Shown here: in pieces, positions 16,706-25,730 of the stretch
How the letters are laid out: each line of letters starts with the position of its first letter
Numbering within the stretch: position 1 is the first letter of the stretch
Assembly (NCBI GenBank): GCA_947503365.1
Contig: CANNDT010000014.1
Location: 1 to 60,799, forward strand
Direction of reading: 5' to 3'
Source: CANNDT01 sp945876205
GTDB lineage: Bacteria > Acidobacteriota > Vicinamibacteria > Vicinamibacterales > UBA2999
Length of the DNA stretch: 60,799 nt
Position numbers and translations under genes: made by a program
The notes under the pieces: generated by a model
Seen by the model: only the letters and a program-made list of their open reading frames with translations
What the model was told of the DNA's origin: nothing
Databases searched by the model: none

Positions 16706-17707
16706 ATGAGGACAATCGGTTCAGTCGTCGCGGTGGTGGTCATCGTCAGCGCAACGGCCTCGGCTCATCACAGTCCCGCCGCGTTCGACCTGAGCTCCCA
16801 GATCACCATTCAAGGCCGTATCAGCCGTCTCGACTGGACCAATCCGCATGTCTACATTTATATCGAGAGCGTGAATGGGGCCGGCACGCCGACCGAATGG
16901 ATGATCGAAACCGATCCCGTACCGATTCTGAGCAGGAGCGGCTGGCGCCGGGAGCAGGTGGCGGTTGGATCGGTCGCAACCGTGCGCGCGAATCCTGACC
17001 GGAATGCCCAGCGCAATCACGCCTTGCTCGTGTCGATCGCGCTCAGCAATGGCGCCGTACTGACGCCTCGAGCGGCCGCCGCCGCCACTGTGGCGCGTGC
17101 CACCAGCGTGGCCGGCACCTGGAACGGTCTTCGCGGATTCACGCAGCGGCGGATCAGCGCGCTGAAGCCTACGGCAAAGGGTCAGGCTGCACTGAAGGCG
17201 TTCACCGAAGCCTCGAACCCGGTGACCAATTGCGTTCCCTACACATCACCGTTTCTCGCGAGCCTTCCCTACCTGAACGAGGTCGAGGTTCGCAGTGACA
17301 GGGTGGTCATCCGAAGCGAATTCCTGAACGTCGATCGCACGGTGTATCTGGACGGGCGTCAGCATCCGAAGGACGGGCCGCGCACCATCCAGGGCCATTC
17401 CATCGGGCGGTGGGAGGGCGACGCATTGGTGGTCGATTCGACGCTGTTCGCCGATCACGCGCTCGGCAACTATCTGGGCAGCGGCAGCGAGCCCCGCGAA
17501 TTACCGTCCGGACCGCGGAAGCACGTGGTGGAGCGGTACCGGCTCAGCGAGGACAAGACGCGACTCCTGGTCAGCGCCGTCATCGAGGATCCGGACTATC
17601 TGACGGAGCCGCTGACGATGAGCACGGAATGGGACCACGCTCCTCAACAGCGGCTCCTGCGATTCGGCTGCGACCGGCAGCAGTCGCAGCGCTACCTGTT
17701 TCGCTGA
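16706..17707 (+). CDS. Natural fusion of DUF6152 and WEGDTLVVD domains
   Basis: 333 residues from ATG 16706 (TTG 16697 is an alternative). The signal peptide ends TASA and the mature chain begins His-His-Ser-Pro. Residues up to about 115 are a full DUF6152 domain with TNPHVYIYIE. After an Ala-rich linker (TPRAAAAATVARATSVAGTW) comes a WEGDTLVVD-type domain: TNCVPYTSPF (conserved Cys), VYLDGRQHP, HSIGRWEGDALVVDSTLF, and the terminal LLRFGCDRQQ. This joins in one chain the two families encoded as neighbours at four other loci in the window, strong evidence that they work as a pair. Confidence 0.87.
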   Translation: MRTIGSVVAVVVIVSATASAHHSPAAFDLSSQITIQGRISRLDWTNPHVYIYIESVNGAGTPTEWMIETDPVPILSRSGWRREQVAVGSVATVRANPDRNAQRNHALLVSIALSNGAVLTPRAAAAATVARATSVAGTWNGLRGFTQRRISALKPTAKGQAALKAFTEASNPVTNCVPYTSPFLASLPYLNEVEVRSDRVVIRSEFLNVDRTVYLDGRQHPKDGPRTIQGHSIGRWEGDALVVDSTLFADHALGNYLGSGSEPRELPSGPRKHVVERYRLSEDKTRLLVSAVIEDPDYLTEPLTMSTEWDHAPQQRLLRFGCDRQQSQRYLFR

Positions 17708-17710
17708 GCG

Positions 17711-18193
17711 CTATTCGACGATCGTGAGCATCGAGAGCATGTTCTCGAACGGCTTCCACTCGCCGGTGCGGCCCTGCGGATCCTTCGCCGTGACGGAGTA
17801 GCGAACCACCCCGGGCGGCGCATCAGCCGGCACGATCCATTTCGCCACCCAGAACTCCGCCAGCGGTTGCCGCTCGCTCTGGTGATCGCTCATCGGCAAG
17901 TCGATGGTCTTGCCGCCGTAGTTGATGTGCACGACCAACTGCGTCTGCCGGTCGCGCTTTTCGGTTGCCGGATTGATGGCGGTCATCCGGAAACCTACTG
18001 GCTCGCCCCGCTTGTACCGGCTGTTCATGACACAGTTCAGCGGCTTGCCCATGCCCATGAAGTAGGTGAGGTCACCGGACAGGATCAACCTGCCACCGCC
18101 AGGTGGTGTCTGACCATCCAATGGAGACGTGGCCAGCATCGCGAGAATAATTGCAGCCGCCGCGCGCGGAACGAATCGAAGAGCGCTTTTCAT
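17711..18193 (-). CDS. Exported protein of unknown function
   Basis: 160 residues from ATG 18193. Signal peptide 1-28 (MKSALRFVPRAAAAIILAML, ending near DGQ). The mature part has the segments GDLTYFMGMGKPLNCVMNS and GEPVGFRMTAINPATEKRD, then TQLVVHINYGGKTIDLPM, a strand-rich pattern that could be an immunoglobulin-like or cupredoxin-like sandwich. One Cys is seen. I do not recognise a family. It is convergent with the fusion gene (3 bp between stops), so it is not in its operon. Confidence 0.6.
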   Translation of the reverse strand: MKSALRFVPRAAAAIILAMLATSPLDGQTPPGGGRLILSGDLTYFMGMGKPLNCVMNSRYKRGEPVGFRMTAINPATEKRDRQTQLVVHINYGGKTIDLPMSDHQSERQPLAEFWVAKWIVPADAPPGVVRYSVTAKDPQGRTGEWKPFENMLSMLTIVE

Positions 18194-18305
18194 GGCTGTA
18201 CGGTAACGGAAGCCTCGAACGCCTGTCCAGTCAAACCGACCCTGTGCGTACCGCGGGCGGTCGAGTACTCCCTTCCGCACCGCTATCGGCGATACTCCTA
18301 CTGAG

Positions 18306-19046
18306 ATGAATGAACGCGAATGGCAGTACCTGTCGCCGATCGAACGAACCTGGCGCGACGCGTCCGGCCTGCCGACATCCTATCTACTAAAATGCCTGGC
18401 GCTGAAGCTCCGGCGTCGCCTGTGGGGCAAGCGCGCCGATCGCAACGCGCGATTTGTGTGGACGCCGTTTGCGGTCGCCGAAGCGGAGGAGCCGCAACTT
18501 GTCGCCCGAACGTTTCGCGAGCATACGGTGATTCGAGCGATGCTCCAGGAGCTGCCGCCGCTGCATCGGATCTGTGAAGTCGGCTGCGGCTATGGGCGCA
18601 TGTTGTGGGTACTGCAGGAATTCGCGCCGGTTGTGGTTGGCTTTGAGCGAGAGCCGCATCTTGTGGCGTACGCGGAGGGTGAGTTTACCAGCGCCGTTCG
18701 CGTTGAGAGAGTGAGTGAGTTGCGCGATGTTCCGCTGACGCAACCTTACGATCTCGCCATGACGTTCACCGTGCTGCAGCATCTGACAGATGTGGACTCG
18801 CGCGCGGTGTGCGCCCGCCTGCGCGCCCTGGCTCCGACCGGTTACGTTCTGCTAGTTGAAAAAACCGACTCGAGCCAGGCAACGCTCGAGTATGACGACG
18901 GACGCCGCTTTCTGAATCGCCAGCGTTCCGTGGCCACCTATGAGGAGTACCTGGATCCTTTCAGGCTGGTCGCCACGCGTCCGCGCCCACCTGAACCCCC
19001 ACGTCTGGAGCCTGATGGCACGTGCATGTTGTTTCGCGCGCCCTAG
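18306..19046 (+). CDS. Class I SAM-dependent methyltransferase
   Basis: 246 residues. Motif I is HRICEVGCGYGRMLWVL (about 88-104), with acidic GFEREPH after strand 2 and the motif IV region YDLAMTFTVLQHLTD. This is the UbiE/type 11-like pattern that acts on small molecules. It opens the glycan island and converges with the O-antigen polymerase gene, overlapping its stop by four bases. A sugar or lipid methylation role is inferred from the neighbours only. Confidence 0.82.
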   Translation: MNEREWQYLSPIERTWRDASGLPTSYLLKCLALKLRRRLWGKRADRNARFVWTPFAVAEAEEPQLVARTFREHTVIRAMLQELPPLHRICEVGCGYGRMLWVLQEFAPVVVGFEREPHLVAYAEGEFTSAVRVERVSELRDVPLTQPYDLAMTFTVLQHLTDVDSRAVCARLRALAPTGYVLLVEKTDSSQATLEYDDGRRFLNRQRSVATYEEYLDPFRLVATRPRPPEPPRLEPDGTCMLFRAP

Positions 19047-20329
19047 ACTAAATCCCGGTGCCGCACGGCGGCCAGTCCTACCCACAAGAACCTGAAATTC
19101 ATGATGTCCGTGTTCAGGCTATTCACCGCAAGTCCGATGATCGCTGCCTGACTTGCGACAATGAACCAACTCGCAAGGCTCCCCTCCGACCGGCGGAGCG
19201 GAACGACCGCGACGACGAAAAGCGCCACGATGGTCACCGCGCCGAAAATACCCGTTTCGGCCAACGCGCCGAACGCAGTCGAGTGAGGGTCGGTGAACCG
19301 ATAAATCTCGTGAATACGTCCTTCATCGGCGGCTTGGGCCGTCAGTGCATGAAACCGGTCCAATCCGAACCCGGTCCAAGGCCGCTCGACAAAAGCCCGC
19401 CACGCCACTTCCTTCAGTAGGTAGTAACTCATCGGGTTGTAAGACACGTGGAGGTTCAGGCGCCGGGCTCCTTGAGCCTGTTGGAACTCATATGGAGCAG
19501 CGGACCTGGGCACCGAGCCGTCAAAGTCGGCCGACCAGTCAACGCGGCGAACGGTGGCGACCAACATCGCATTAAGCACGAGTATGAGGACCATCGACGC
19601 CGCGGCGGCCGCCACACGGCGGGCATGCCCCCGAGGTCCGCTAGCGCGCCGCCAGACGGTGATGAGGCCGCTTGCGACGAAACCGGCAAGGCCGTGGGAG
19701 AACGATAGCATCGCAACGATCGCCGCCGCTCCCACTGACCCGAGCCACACCGCACGGCCCAGGAGTGTGGCGAACCGCGCCGCCAGCAGGAACGGCAGCG
19801 CAAACGTCAAATAGCTCGCGAGCATGGAGGGAGATTCGGTGACCAGCCATACCCGAAGGACGTTGCCTACGTACGGTATCGGATTTGGACTGCCAATCTG
19901 GGGCGAGAATGCACCTCCCAGGAAGTACGCGGCGATAACGGCGAGACCGAACGAGCACAGCACCATGGCGCTGTACACAACGGCCTTGAACGCGCTGACG
20001 AATCCTTCCGACCTGAAATAGATCGCAAAGACCACGTACACGGCTGCAAGATACAGCCGCTTGACCAGCTCGACGCCACTCGCTCGCACATCGTCGGTGA
20101 CCATAAACGACGGCAGGAGCGACACCAGGTAGGCCATCACGCAGTAGTCGAGGGGTCGCAGCTGCCACGCTCTCCCGTGTCGCGCGACGACCGCAATGGC
20201 CAGGAAGGGGAACAGCAGATCGGCGACATGCAGATTCGCCGGCAGACCCGGCCGGGCCAGCGGAATCAGGGCGATATAGGCGGCCGCGAGAACGCCTGGA
20301 GGGAGGTACCGATCCGCGATTCGGTCCAT
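19043..20329 (-). CDS. O-antigen polymerase/ligase-like membrane protein
   Basis: 428 residues with about eleven predicted transmembrane segments and a large periplasmic loop around 290-340 (WRAFVERPWTGFGLDRFHALTA...TDPHSTAFGALAETGIFG). The pattern 'WTGFGLD...PHSTAFGALAETG' is the O-antigen ligase/polymerase (Wzy_C/RfaL) signature. It probably polymerises or ligates an undecaprenyl-linked glycan at the periplasmic face. It begins four bases after the GT2 stop and ends the minus-strand operon. Confidence 0.85.
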   Translation of the reverse strand: MDRIADRYLPPGVLAAAYIALIPLARPGLPANLHVADLLFPFLAIAVVARHGRAWQLRPLDYCVMAYLVSLLPSFMVTDDVRASGVELVKRLYLAAVYVVFAIYFRSEGFVSAFKAVVYSAMVLCSFGLAVIAAYFLGGAFSPQIGSPNPIPYVGNVLRVWLVTESPSMLASYLTFALPFLLAARFATLLGRAVWLGSVGAAAIVAMLSFSHGLAGFVASGLITVWRRASGPRGHARRVAAAAASMVLILVLNAMLVATVRRVDWSADFDGSVPRSAAPYEFQQAQGARRLNLHVSYNPMSYYLLKEVAWRAFVERPWTGFGLDRFHALTAQAADEGRIHEIYRFTDPHSTAFGALAETGIFGAVTIVALFVVAVVPLRRSEGSLASWFIVASQAAIIGLAVNSLNTDIMNFRFLWVGLAAVRHRDLV

Positions 20330-20333
20330 CCAG

Positions 20334-21296
20334 CTAGCTGCTCAGCACCGTGTTGCGGTCAAGGTTGACCGTGGACTCGACGACATAGAGCTGCCGGGCC
20401 TGGACCTCGATGAACATCTTTCCGATGTACTCGCCGATGATCCCGAGTACGAACAGCTGCATCCCGCCGAGCAGGGAGATTGTAATGATCAGAGTGGGGA
20501 AACCCGCGACCGTGGCCCCGAAAAAGAACGTCTTGACGAGGTAGACCGCCGCCGTGACGGCGCTCGCCAGCGACATCAGCAGCCCGATGTAGACGGCGAG
20601 CCTGAGCGGACGTGTCGAAAATGAAGTGAGATAGTTCGTCGCAAGGTCGACCATCTGGCGCAGGTGGTACTTCGTCTGGCCGTGTACTCGCGCGTCTTCC
20701 TCGATCGGCACATCCGCACAGGTGAACCCGAGCCAGCCGATCATCCCCACCAGAAACCTGGACCGCTCGCGCATGCCCCGAAGTTCCATCCTCACGCGCG
20801 AACTGATCACCCGGAACATTCCCGAATTGAGGTCGACCGGAAAATCTGACAAGCGATTCACCAAGGCGTTGATCGCCCGCGAGCCGAGTTCTTTGACGAA
20901 CGGCTGCCTGGTGAGTCGCTTTCCGTATACGACATCGAACCCCTTGAAATACACGTCGAGCAGCTTCGGTATGTCCTCCGGGCGGTGCTGCAGGTCGCCA
21001 TCCATGAGAACGATGTGATCCCCGATCGCATAGTCGAGGCCGGCGGTAATGGCAATGTGATGACCGAAACCCCGGGTCAGCATCACACCCTTGACGCGCG
21101 AGTCGCGTTGCGCGAGATCTCGCATGATCGCCACGGTCCGGTCCGTGCTGCTGTCTTCGACCAGCACCAGCTCCCACTCGAGACCGAGTGAGTCGAGCAC
21201 CGCCGACAGCCGCCGGTACAACTCGGGCAGCGCGTCCTCTTCGTTGCGGATGGCGATCACGACGCTGATCCGCCCTTCCCGTGGACGCGGGATCAT
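20334..21296 (-). CDS. ArnC/GtrB-like family 2 polyprenyl-phosphate glycosyltransferase
   Basis: 320 residues. GT-A domain with ISVVIAIRNEEDALPELYRR at the start, VLVEDSSTDRT, and LMDGDLQHRPEDIP (the DxD region). Two C-terminal transmembrane helices surround FSTRPLRLAVYIG and end GIIGEYIGKMFIEVQARQLY, the layout of ArnC and GtrB, which attach a sugar to undecaprenyl phosphate. The start is taken at ATG 21296, which overlaps the aminotransferase stop as TGATG; ATG 21305 is possible. Coupling implies that the aminotransferase product is used next. It could feed an ArnT-type transferase. Confidence 0.87.
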   Translation of the reverse strand: MIPRPREGRISVVIAIRNEEDALPELYRRLSAVLDSLGLEWELVLVEDSSTDRTVAIMRDLAQRDSRVKGVMLTRGFGHHIAITAGLDYAIGDHIVLMDGDLQHRPEDIPKLLDVYFKGFDVVYGKRLTRQPFVKELGSRAINALVNRLSDFPVDLNSGMFRVISSRVRMELRGMRERSRFLVGMIGWLGFTCADVPIEEDARVHGQTKYHLRQMVDLATNYLTSFSTRPLRLAVYIGLLMSLASAVTAAVYLVKTFFFGATVAGFPTLIITISLLGGMQLFVLGIIGEYIGKMFIEVQARQLYVVESTVNLDRNTVLSS

Positions 21297-22429
21297 CACA
21301 GGCATTCCTTGAGCTGATCGACCACGAATTCCACCTCGCTGAGTGACATGAGCGGGTGAAGTGGCAAGGTGAGAGCACGGCGGCCGACCGCTTCGGTCAG
21401 GGGAAGCGGCGGCACGGAACCTGTCGAGTAGATTTCGAAGCCGTGCACCGGAGGATAGTGGACGCTCGACTGGACGCCTCGCGCCCGCAAAGCCTTCATC
21501 AGCTCCAGGCGGTCGATCCCGTCGTCGAGGAGGATCGGAAAGATGTGATGCGAGAACCGGCCCGCTCGGCTCATGAAAGGGATATGAATACCCGGGGTGT
21601 CCTGGAGCCGCGCGACATAATGCGCGCGGCATTCCGCCCGCCTCGCATTGTTGACGGCCAGCTTGCGGAGCTGCACGCGGGCGATGGCGGCGCGCAGGTC
21701 ATCGAACCGGTAGTTGTAGCCGAGGGCGGTGACGTCGTACTGGTAGGCACGGCCCTGGTGGCGCTCCCACGACACCGTCGACATTCCGTGAGAACGCAGG
21801 ATGCGAATCCTCGCCGCCAGTTCGGGATCGGCGGTCGTGATGGCACCGCCTTCGCCGCTCGTCATGTTCTTGTTGGCAAAAAAGCTGAAACAGCCGACGG
21901 CGCCCAGGGTGCCGATATGCGCGTCACCGACCCAGGACCCGGGCCCATGAGCCGCGTCCTCGATGACGAGCAGTCCGCGTTCGCGGGCAATCGTGCTGAT
22001 GGCCTTCATGTCGCAGGGGAAACCCGCATAGTGCATCGGCAGGATCGCACGCGTCTGCGAGGTGATGGCTGCCCGAATTCCCTCTGGCGACAGCGTCCAA
22101 TCATCCAGGCTCGAAATATCGACGAAGACGGCCGTCGCGCCGGTGTACCGAACCGCGTTGGCGGTGGCGACGAAGGTCAACGAGGGCACCAGCACTTCGT
22201 CTCCGGGGCCAAGGCCGAGCGCCGCGCAGGCAAGATGCAATGCCGCGGTGCAGTTGGTGACTGCCACCGTGTATGGCGCACCCACCCACGCGCCGAACTC
22301 TTCTTCGAAAAGCCGAGTCTGCTCGCCGGACGAGATCCAGCGCGAACGCAGAACTCCGAGGACGGCCTGCTCTTCGTCGATGCCGAAGTCGATGTCTGAG
22401 AGGCTGATGGTCTTGTCGGCGTCGGTCAC
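21296..22429 (-). CDS. DegT/DnrJ/EryC1 family sugar aminotransferase
   Basis: 377 residues of PLP fold-type I. NCTAALHLACAALGLGPGDE, VFVDISSLDDW, VIEDAAHGPGSW (Asp binding the pyridine nitrogen) and CFSFFANKNMTSGEGGA with the Schiff-base Lys in FANKNM are all in place. The C-terminal SSVHYPPVH is also typical. These enzymes transaminate 4-keto- or 3-keto-6-deoxy NDP-sugars. With the 4,6-dehydratase, nucleotidyltransferase and formyltransferase nearby, the likely product is an NDP-4-amino-4,6-dideoxyhexose. ATG 22429 overlaps the preceding stop as ATGA. Confidence 0.9.
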   Translation of the reverse strand: MTDADKTISLSDIDFGIDEEQAVLGVLRSRWISSGEQTRLFEEEFGAWVGAPYTVAVTNCTAALHLACAALGLGPGDEVLVPSLTFVATANAVRYTGATAVFVDISSLDDWTLSPEGIRAAITSQTRAILPMHYAGFPCDMKAISTIARERGLLVIEDAAHGPGSWVGDAHIGTLGAVGCFSFFANKNMTSGEGGAITTADPELAARIRILRSHGMSTVSWERHQGRAYQYDVTALGYNYRFDDLRAAIARVQLRKLAVNNARRAECRAHYVARLQDTPGIHIPFMSRAGRFSHHIFPILLDDGIDRLELMKALRARGVQSSVHYPPVHGFEIYSTGSVPPLPLTEAVGRRALTLPLHPLMSLSEVEFVVDQLKECL

Positions 22430-23160
22430 CGCGGTCCTATCTCCGCGGGCTTGACGAAGCGCTCCGGACGTTCAACGTAATCGCGGTGGGCGACCTCGTA
22501 GTCCTCGGGACGGCCGATGTCCATCCAGTAGTCCTCGCTCCGGTAGGTGGCGATCGGTTCTCCCCGTGCGGTCAGGACACCCACCAGGTCTGGCAGGTCA
22601 AACCGCTGATCCGCTGGTATGAAGTCGATGATCCGGCGGTTGAACACATATATGCCCATACCAACTGTGAACTCGAGGATCGGCTTTTCCTTGTGGCTGA
22701 GCAGGCGGCCGTCTCCCGCGACTTCGATGACGCCATAGTCGATAGGAACAGTTCGCCCGTGGACGGCAAAGGTCGCGATCGAACCCGCCCCGTGATGCCA
22801 TCTCACAAGATCACGGAACGACAGCGTCGTCAAGATATCCCCGTTGATCAGAAGAAATGTGTCGCCGAGTCCCTGGATCTTGCGAATCGGTCCTACCGTG
22901 CCGAGGGGCTGATCTTCGAAGGAGTACAGGATCTCCACTTCGTGCCGCTGACTGACCAGATCGAAATAGGCCTTCATCAGCGGCGCAAGGTGGCCGAGAG
23001 CCAGGTGCACCCTGGTGACACCATTCGCGGCCAGTTGGCGCAGCAGAATCTCGATGATCGGTTCGTCACCCAGTGGAACGAGAGGCTTGGGAATCGACAC
23101 CGTGAACGGCCTCAGCCGCGTGCCAGTACCGCCGGCCAGAATCACTGCGTCGGTTGACAT
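22426..23160 (-). CDS. Sugar-1-phosphate nucleotidyltransferase
   Basis: 244 residues. The start DAVILAGGTGTRLRPFTVSIPKPLVPLGD contains the GGxGTRLxPxT and PKP signature. FLLINGDILT is the metal-binding site, and YWMDIGRPEDYEVAHRDYV closes the domain. No left-handed helix acyltransferase domain, so it is a bare pyrophosphorylase like RfbA/RmlA-related and Leg-pathway guanylyltransferases. It supplies the NDP-sugar for the dehydratase that precedes it by six bases. Confidence 0.9.
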   Translation of the reverse strand: MSTDAVILAGGTGTRLRPFTVSIPKPLVPLGDEPIIEILLRQLAANGVTRVHLALGHLAPLMKAYFDLVSQRHEVEILYSFEDQPLGTVGPIRKIQGLGDTFLLINGDILTTLSFRDLVRWHHGAGSIATFAVHGRTVPIDYGVIEVAGDGRLLSHKEKPILEFTVGMGIYVFNRRIIDFIPADQRFDLPDLVGVLTARGEPIATYRSEDYWMDIGRPEDYEVAHRDYVERPERFVKPAEIGPR

Positions 23161-23166
23161 ACCCGG

Positions 23167-24159
23167 CTACGTCGCATGACGCGTGGCGTCAAACAAGAAG
23201 GGGTGGCTCTGGATGAAGCGGAGGGTCTGTGACAGTCCTTCCCTCAGCGTGAACTTCGGTGCCCACTGGGCGAGGGTGGCCGCTTTGGTGTTGTCACACA
23301 CCAGGTGCATGACCTCGCTTTTCTCCGGCCGCACTCGAGGCGCATCCAGGACAACATCCACGTGGCGTCCGGCGACCTCGCAACACGCGTCGACGAGCGC
23401 CCGAATCGAGGTGCCCTGGCCGGTGCCGATGTTGGTCACCTCGCCCACCGCGTTCGGTGACTCGGCGACTGCAAGGAACCCTCGCACCGTGTCCTTCACA
23501 TAGGTGAAATCTCGAACGGGATCCAGCGACCCGAGCCTCAGCGTGTCGTGGCCGGCGACAATTTGCGACAGAATCGCCGGGATAATCGCACGCGCGGATT
23601 GTCGAGGCCCGTAAGTATTGAACGGCCGGACCGTCACCACCGGCGTGCCGTACGAGAGGTAGAAGCTCTCGACCAGCTTGTCTGCGCCGATCTTGGTCGC
23701 GGCATATGGAGACTGACCCTGCAGGGGATGGTGTTCGTCGATCGGAACATAACGGGCCGTGCCGTATACCTCACTGGTCGACGTGTTCACCAGACGCTCC
23801 ACGCCTTCTGCGACACACGCCTGGAGCACGTTCAGTGTCCCCATCACATTGGTGTCGACGTACGACTGTGGCGCCACATAGGAATACGGAATGCCGATGA
23901 GCGCGGCGAGGTGGAACACGACGGCGTTGCCCCGCACGACCGACCGGACGATAAACGGGTCGCGGACGTCCCCCGACACCACCTCAATCTGCCCGAACGT
24001 GTGTGGCTCCAGCCGGCGCAAGTGACCGAAATCACTTCGAGCATTGTAGTGGACCAGCGCCGTGACCTGCGCTCCGGCGGCGACCAACTCTTCGACGAGA
24101 TGGCTGCCGATAAAGCCCGCTGCTCCCGTTACTACGACCTTGCGGCCCTTCCACTCCAC
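23167..24159 (-). CDS. NAD-dependent sugar 4,6-dehydratase/epimerase (LegB-like)
   Basis: 330 residues from GTG 24159, preferred because GGAG lies nine bases upstream and the Rossmann fold starts at once (GRKVVVTGAAGFIGSHL); a TTG at 24216 would add 19 non-conserved residues. Catalytic Tyr/Lys are in SPYAATKIGADKL with the Ser/Thr of NTSTSEVYG. VRPFNTYGPRQSARAIIP and DFTYVKD are characteristic of the GDP/UDP-sugar 4,6-dehydratases. The gene opens the minus-strand sugar operon and is divergent from the formyltransferase; 130 bp between them must hold both promoters. Confidence 0.87.
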   Translation of the reverse strand: MEWKGRKVVVTGAAGFIGSHLVEELVAAGAQVTALVHYNARSDFGHLRRLEPHTFGQIEVVSGDVRDPFIVRSVVRGNAVVFHLAALIGIPYSYVAPQSYVDTNVMGTLNVLQACVAEGVERLVNTSTSEVYGTARYVPIDEHHPLQGQSPYAATKIGADKLVESFYLSYGTPVVTVRPFNTYGPRQSARAIIPAILSQIVAGHDTLRLGSLDPVRDFTYVKDTVRGFLAVAESPNAVGEVTNIGTGQGTSIRALVDACCEVAGRHVDVVLDAPRVRPEKSEVMHLVCDNTKAATLAQWAPKFTLREGLSQTLRFIQSHPFLFDATRHAT

Positions 24160-24289
24160 GGGTGGTTTCTCCGATGATGAGGATCGACTGACACGAGGAC
24201 ATCCCGTGTGCGCCAATTGTATCGAAAGGTCCAGCGCGTCCTGAATGGTATCGTGACGGCGAGGATTCGACGGCTTGTCAGGTGTGACG

Positions 24290-24955
24290 ATGATGGAACC
24301 ACGTCAGTGGTGGACGCGGCCGCGCCGGGTCACGGTGCTGGTGGACAACCCGAGTTGGGTGCTGCCGTTCGCAGAACGCTTCGTGGCGATGTGCCTCGAG
24401 GGAGGCGACGAGGCTCGCCTCGCACGCAGCTATGACGAGATGCTCGACGAGGGAGCGGCCTTTCTCATTGGCTGCACCCGCATCACCCCTCGGGATGTCC
24501 TGGCGCGCAACCACCGGAACCTTGTGGTGCACGCGAGCGATCTCCCACGGGGACGCGGCCATTCTCCGCTGGCGTGGCAGATTGAAGAGGGGCGCTCGAC
24601 GATCCCCATTTGCCTCTTCGACGCGGCGCCTGAGCTCGACACCGGCCCGGTCATTTACCGCGACACGATCGAGCTGTCCGGGCACGAGTTGATCCACGAA
24701 CTTCACACGGCCCTCGGCCACAAGACCATCGAGCTGTGCCGGCGATTCCTCGCCGAAACGACTCCCCCGGCCGGAGAACCGCAGCACGGAGAGCCGACTT
24801 ACTACCCACGCAGGTCGAACGACAACAATCGCCTCGACCCTGATCGAACGATCGTCGAGCAATTCGACAAGCTTCGCGTGTGTGACAACGACCGATTCCC
24901 CGCCCACTTTGAACTGCGGGGGCATCGCTACCGGGTGCGTGTGGAAAAGGAATGA
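24290..24955 (+). CDS. Formyltransferase-fold protein, probable sugar N-formyltransferase
   Basis: 221 residues from ATG 24290. The core resembles methionyl-tRNA formyltransferase and ArnA N-domains. VVHASDLPRGRGHSPLAW carries the catalytic-loop His, and DAAPELDTGPVIYRDTIEL the conserved Asp. It ends with a short extra segment (HFELRGHRYRVRVEKE) rather than a tRNA-binding domain, as in small sugar formyltransferases. It probably adds a formyl group from N10-formyl-THF to the 4-amino group made by the divergent operon. The expected catalytic Asn is displaced relative to ArnA, so activity needs testing. Confidence 0.75.
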   Translation: MMEPRQWWTRPRRVTVLVDNPSWVLPFAERFVAMCLEGGDEARLARSYDEMLDEGAAFLIGCTRITPRDVLARNHRNLVVHASDLPRGRGHSPLAWQIEEGRSTIPICLFDAAPELDTGPVIYRDTIELSGHELIHELHTALGHKTIELCRRFLAETTPPAGEPQHGEPTYYPRRSNDNNRLDPDRTIVEQFDKLRVCDNDRFPAHFELRGHRYRVRVEKE

Positions 24956-24965
24956 ACGATCTCGC

Positions 24966-25724
24966 GTGACGCCACAAGCGAAGGTCGCCATCGTCACGGG
25001 GGCGGGGACCGGTATCGGCAGGGCCGTCGCGATCGGCCTCCTCGAGGACGGCTACTCCGTCGTCCTTGCGGGCCGGCGGGCGACACGGCTGGAGCAGACA
25101 CGCACGGACGCCGGCGCGCACGGCGCGCGTGCGCTGGTCGTCCCCACCGACGTCAGCGATCCTGCCGCCGTGCGAGCGCTGTTCGCGACGACACGCGACA
25201 CCTTCGGACGGCTGGATCTGCTGTTCAACAACGCCGGCGTCAGCACTCGAGGCGTCCCGATCGAAGAGTTGACGGTCGAACAATGGAAGTCGGTGGTGGA
25301 CGTGAACCTGACCGGCGCGTTCTTGTGCACCCAGCAGGCCATCCTGCTGATGCGAGACCAGCAGCCGCAGGGCGGACGCATCATCAACAACGGCTCGATT
25401 TCGGCGACGACGCCGCGTCCGCATTCCGCGCCCTATACCGCAACCAAGCACGCCATCACCGGTCTGACGAAGTCGACATCCCTCGATGGCCGGCGATTCA
25501 ACATCGCCTGCGGGCAGATCGACATTGGCAATGCCGCGACGGACATGACGGCGACGTTCGCGGCGGGAGTGCTGCAGGCCAACGGCCAGACCGCCGTGGA
25601 GCCGCGCCTCGACCTCGCGCACGTCGTGCGAGCGGTCGTCTGCATGGCCAGCCTTCCGCTCGAAGCCAACGTGCAGTTCATGACCGTGATGGCCACGAAG
25701 ATGCCGTTCATCGGCCGCGGATAG
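24966..25724 (+). CDS. Short-chain dehydrogenase/reductase
   Basis: 252 residues from GTG 24966, chosen because the Rossmann motif VAIVTGAGTGIGRAVA follows at residue 7. LLFNNAGVSTRG, the Ser in IINNGSISATTP and the YTATKHA Tyr-Lys pair complete the classical SDR active site. The C-terminal region (NIACGQIDIGNAATDM) matches the SDR subgroup that precedes many kinases and sugar genes. It begins 10 bases after the formyltransferase and ends 6 bases before glycerol kinase, so the three are likely cotranscribed. Substrate unknown. Confidence 0.87.
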   Translation: MTPQAKVAIVTGAGTGIGRAVAIGLLEDGYSVVLAGRRATRLEQTRTDAGAHGARALVVPTDVSDPAAVRALFATTRDTFGRLDLLFNNAGVSTRGVPIEELTVEQWKSVVDVNLTGAFLCTQQAILLMRDQQPQGGRIINNGSISATTPRPHSAPYTATKHAITGLTKSTSLDGRRFNIACGQIDIGNAATDMTATFAAGVLQANGQTAVEPRLDLAHVVRAVVCMASLPLEANVQFMTVMATKMPFIGRG

Positions 25725-25730
25725 CCGTAC

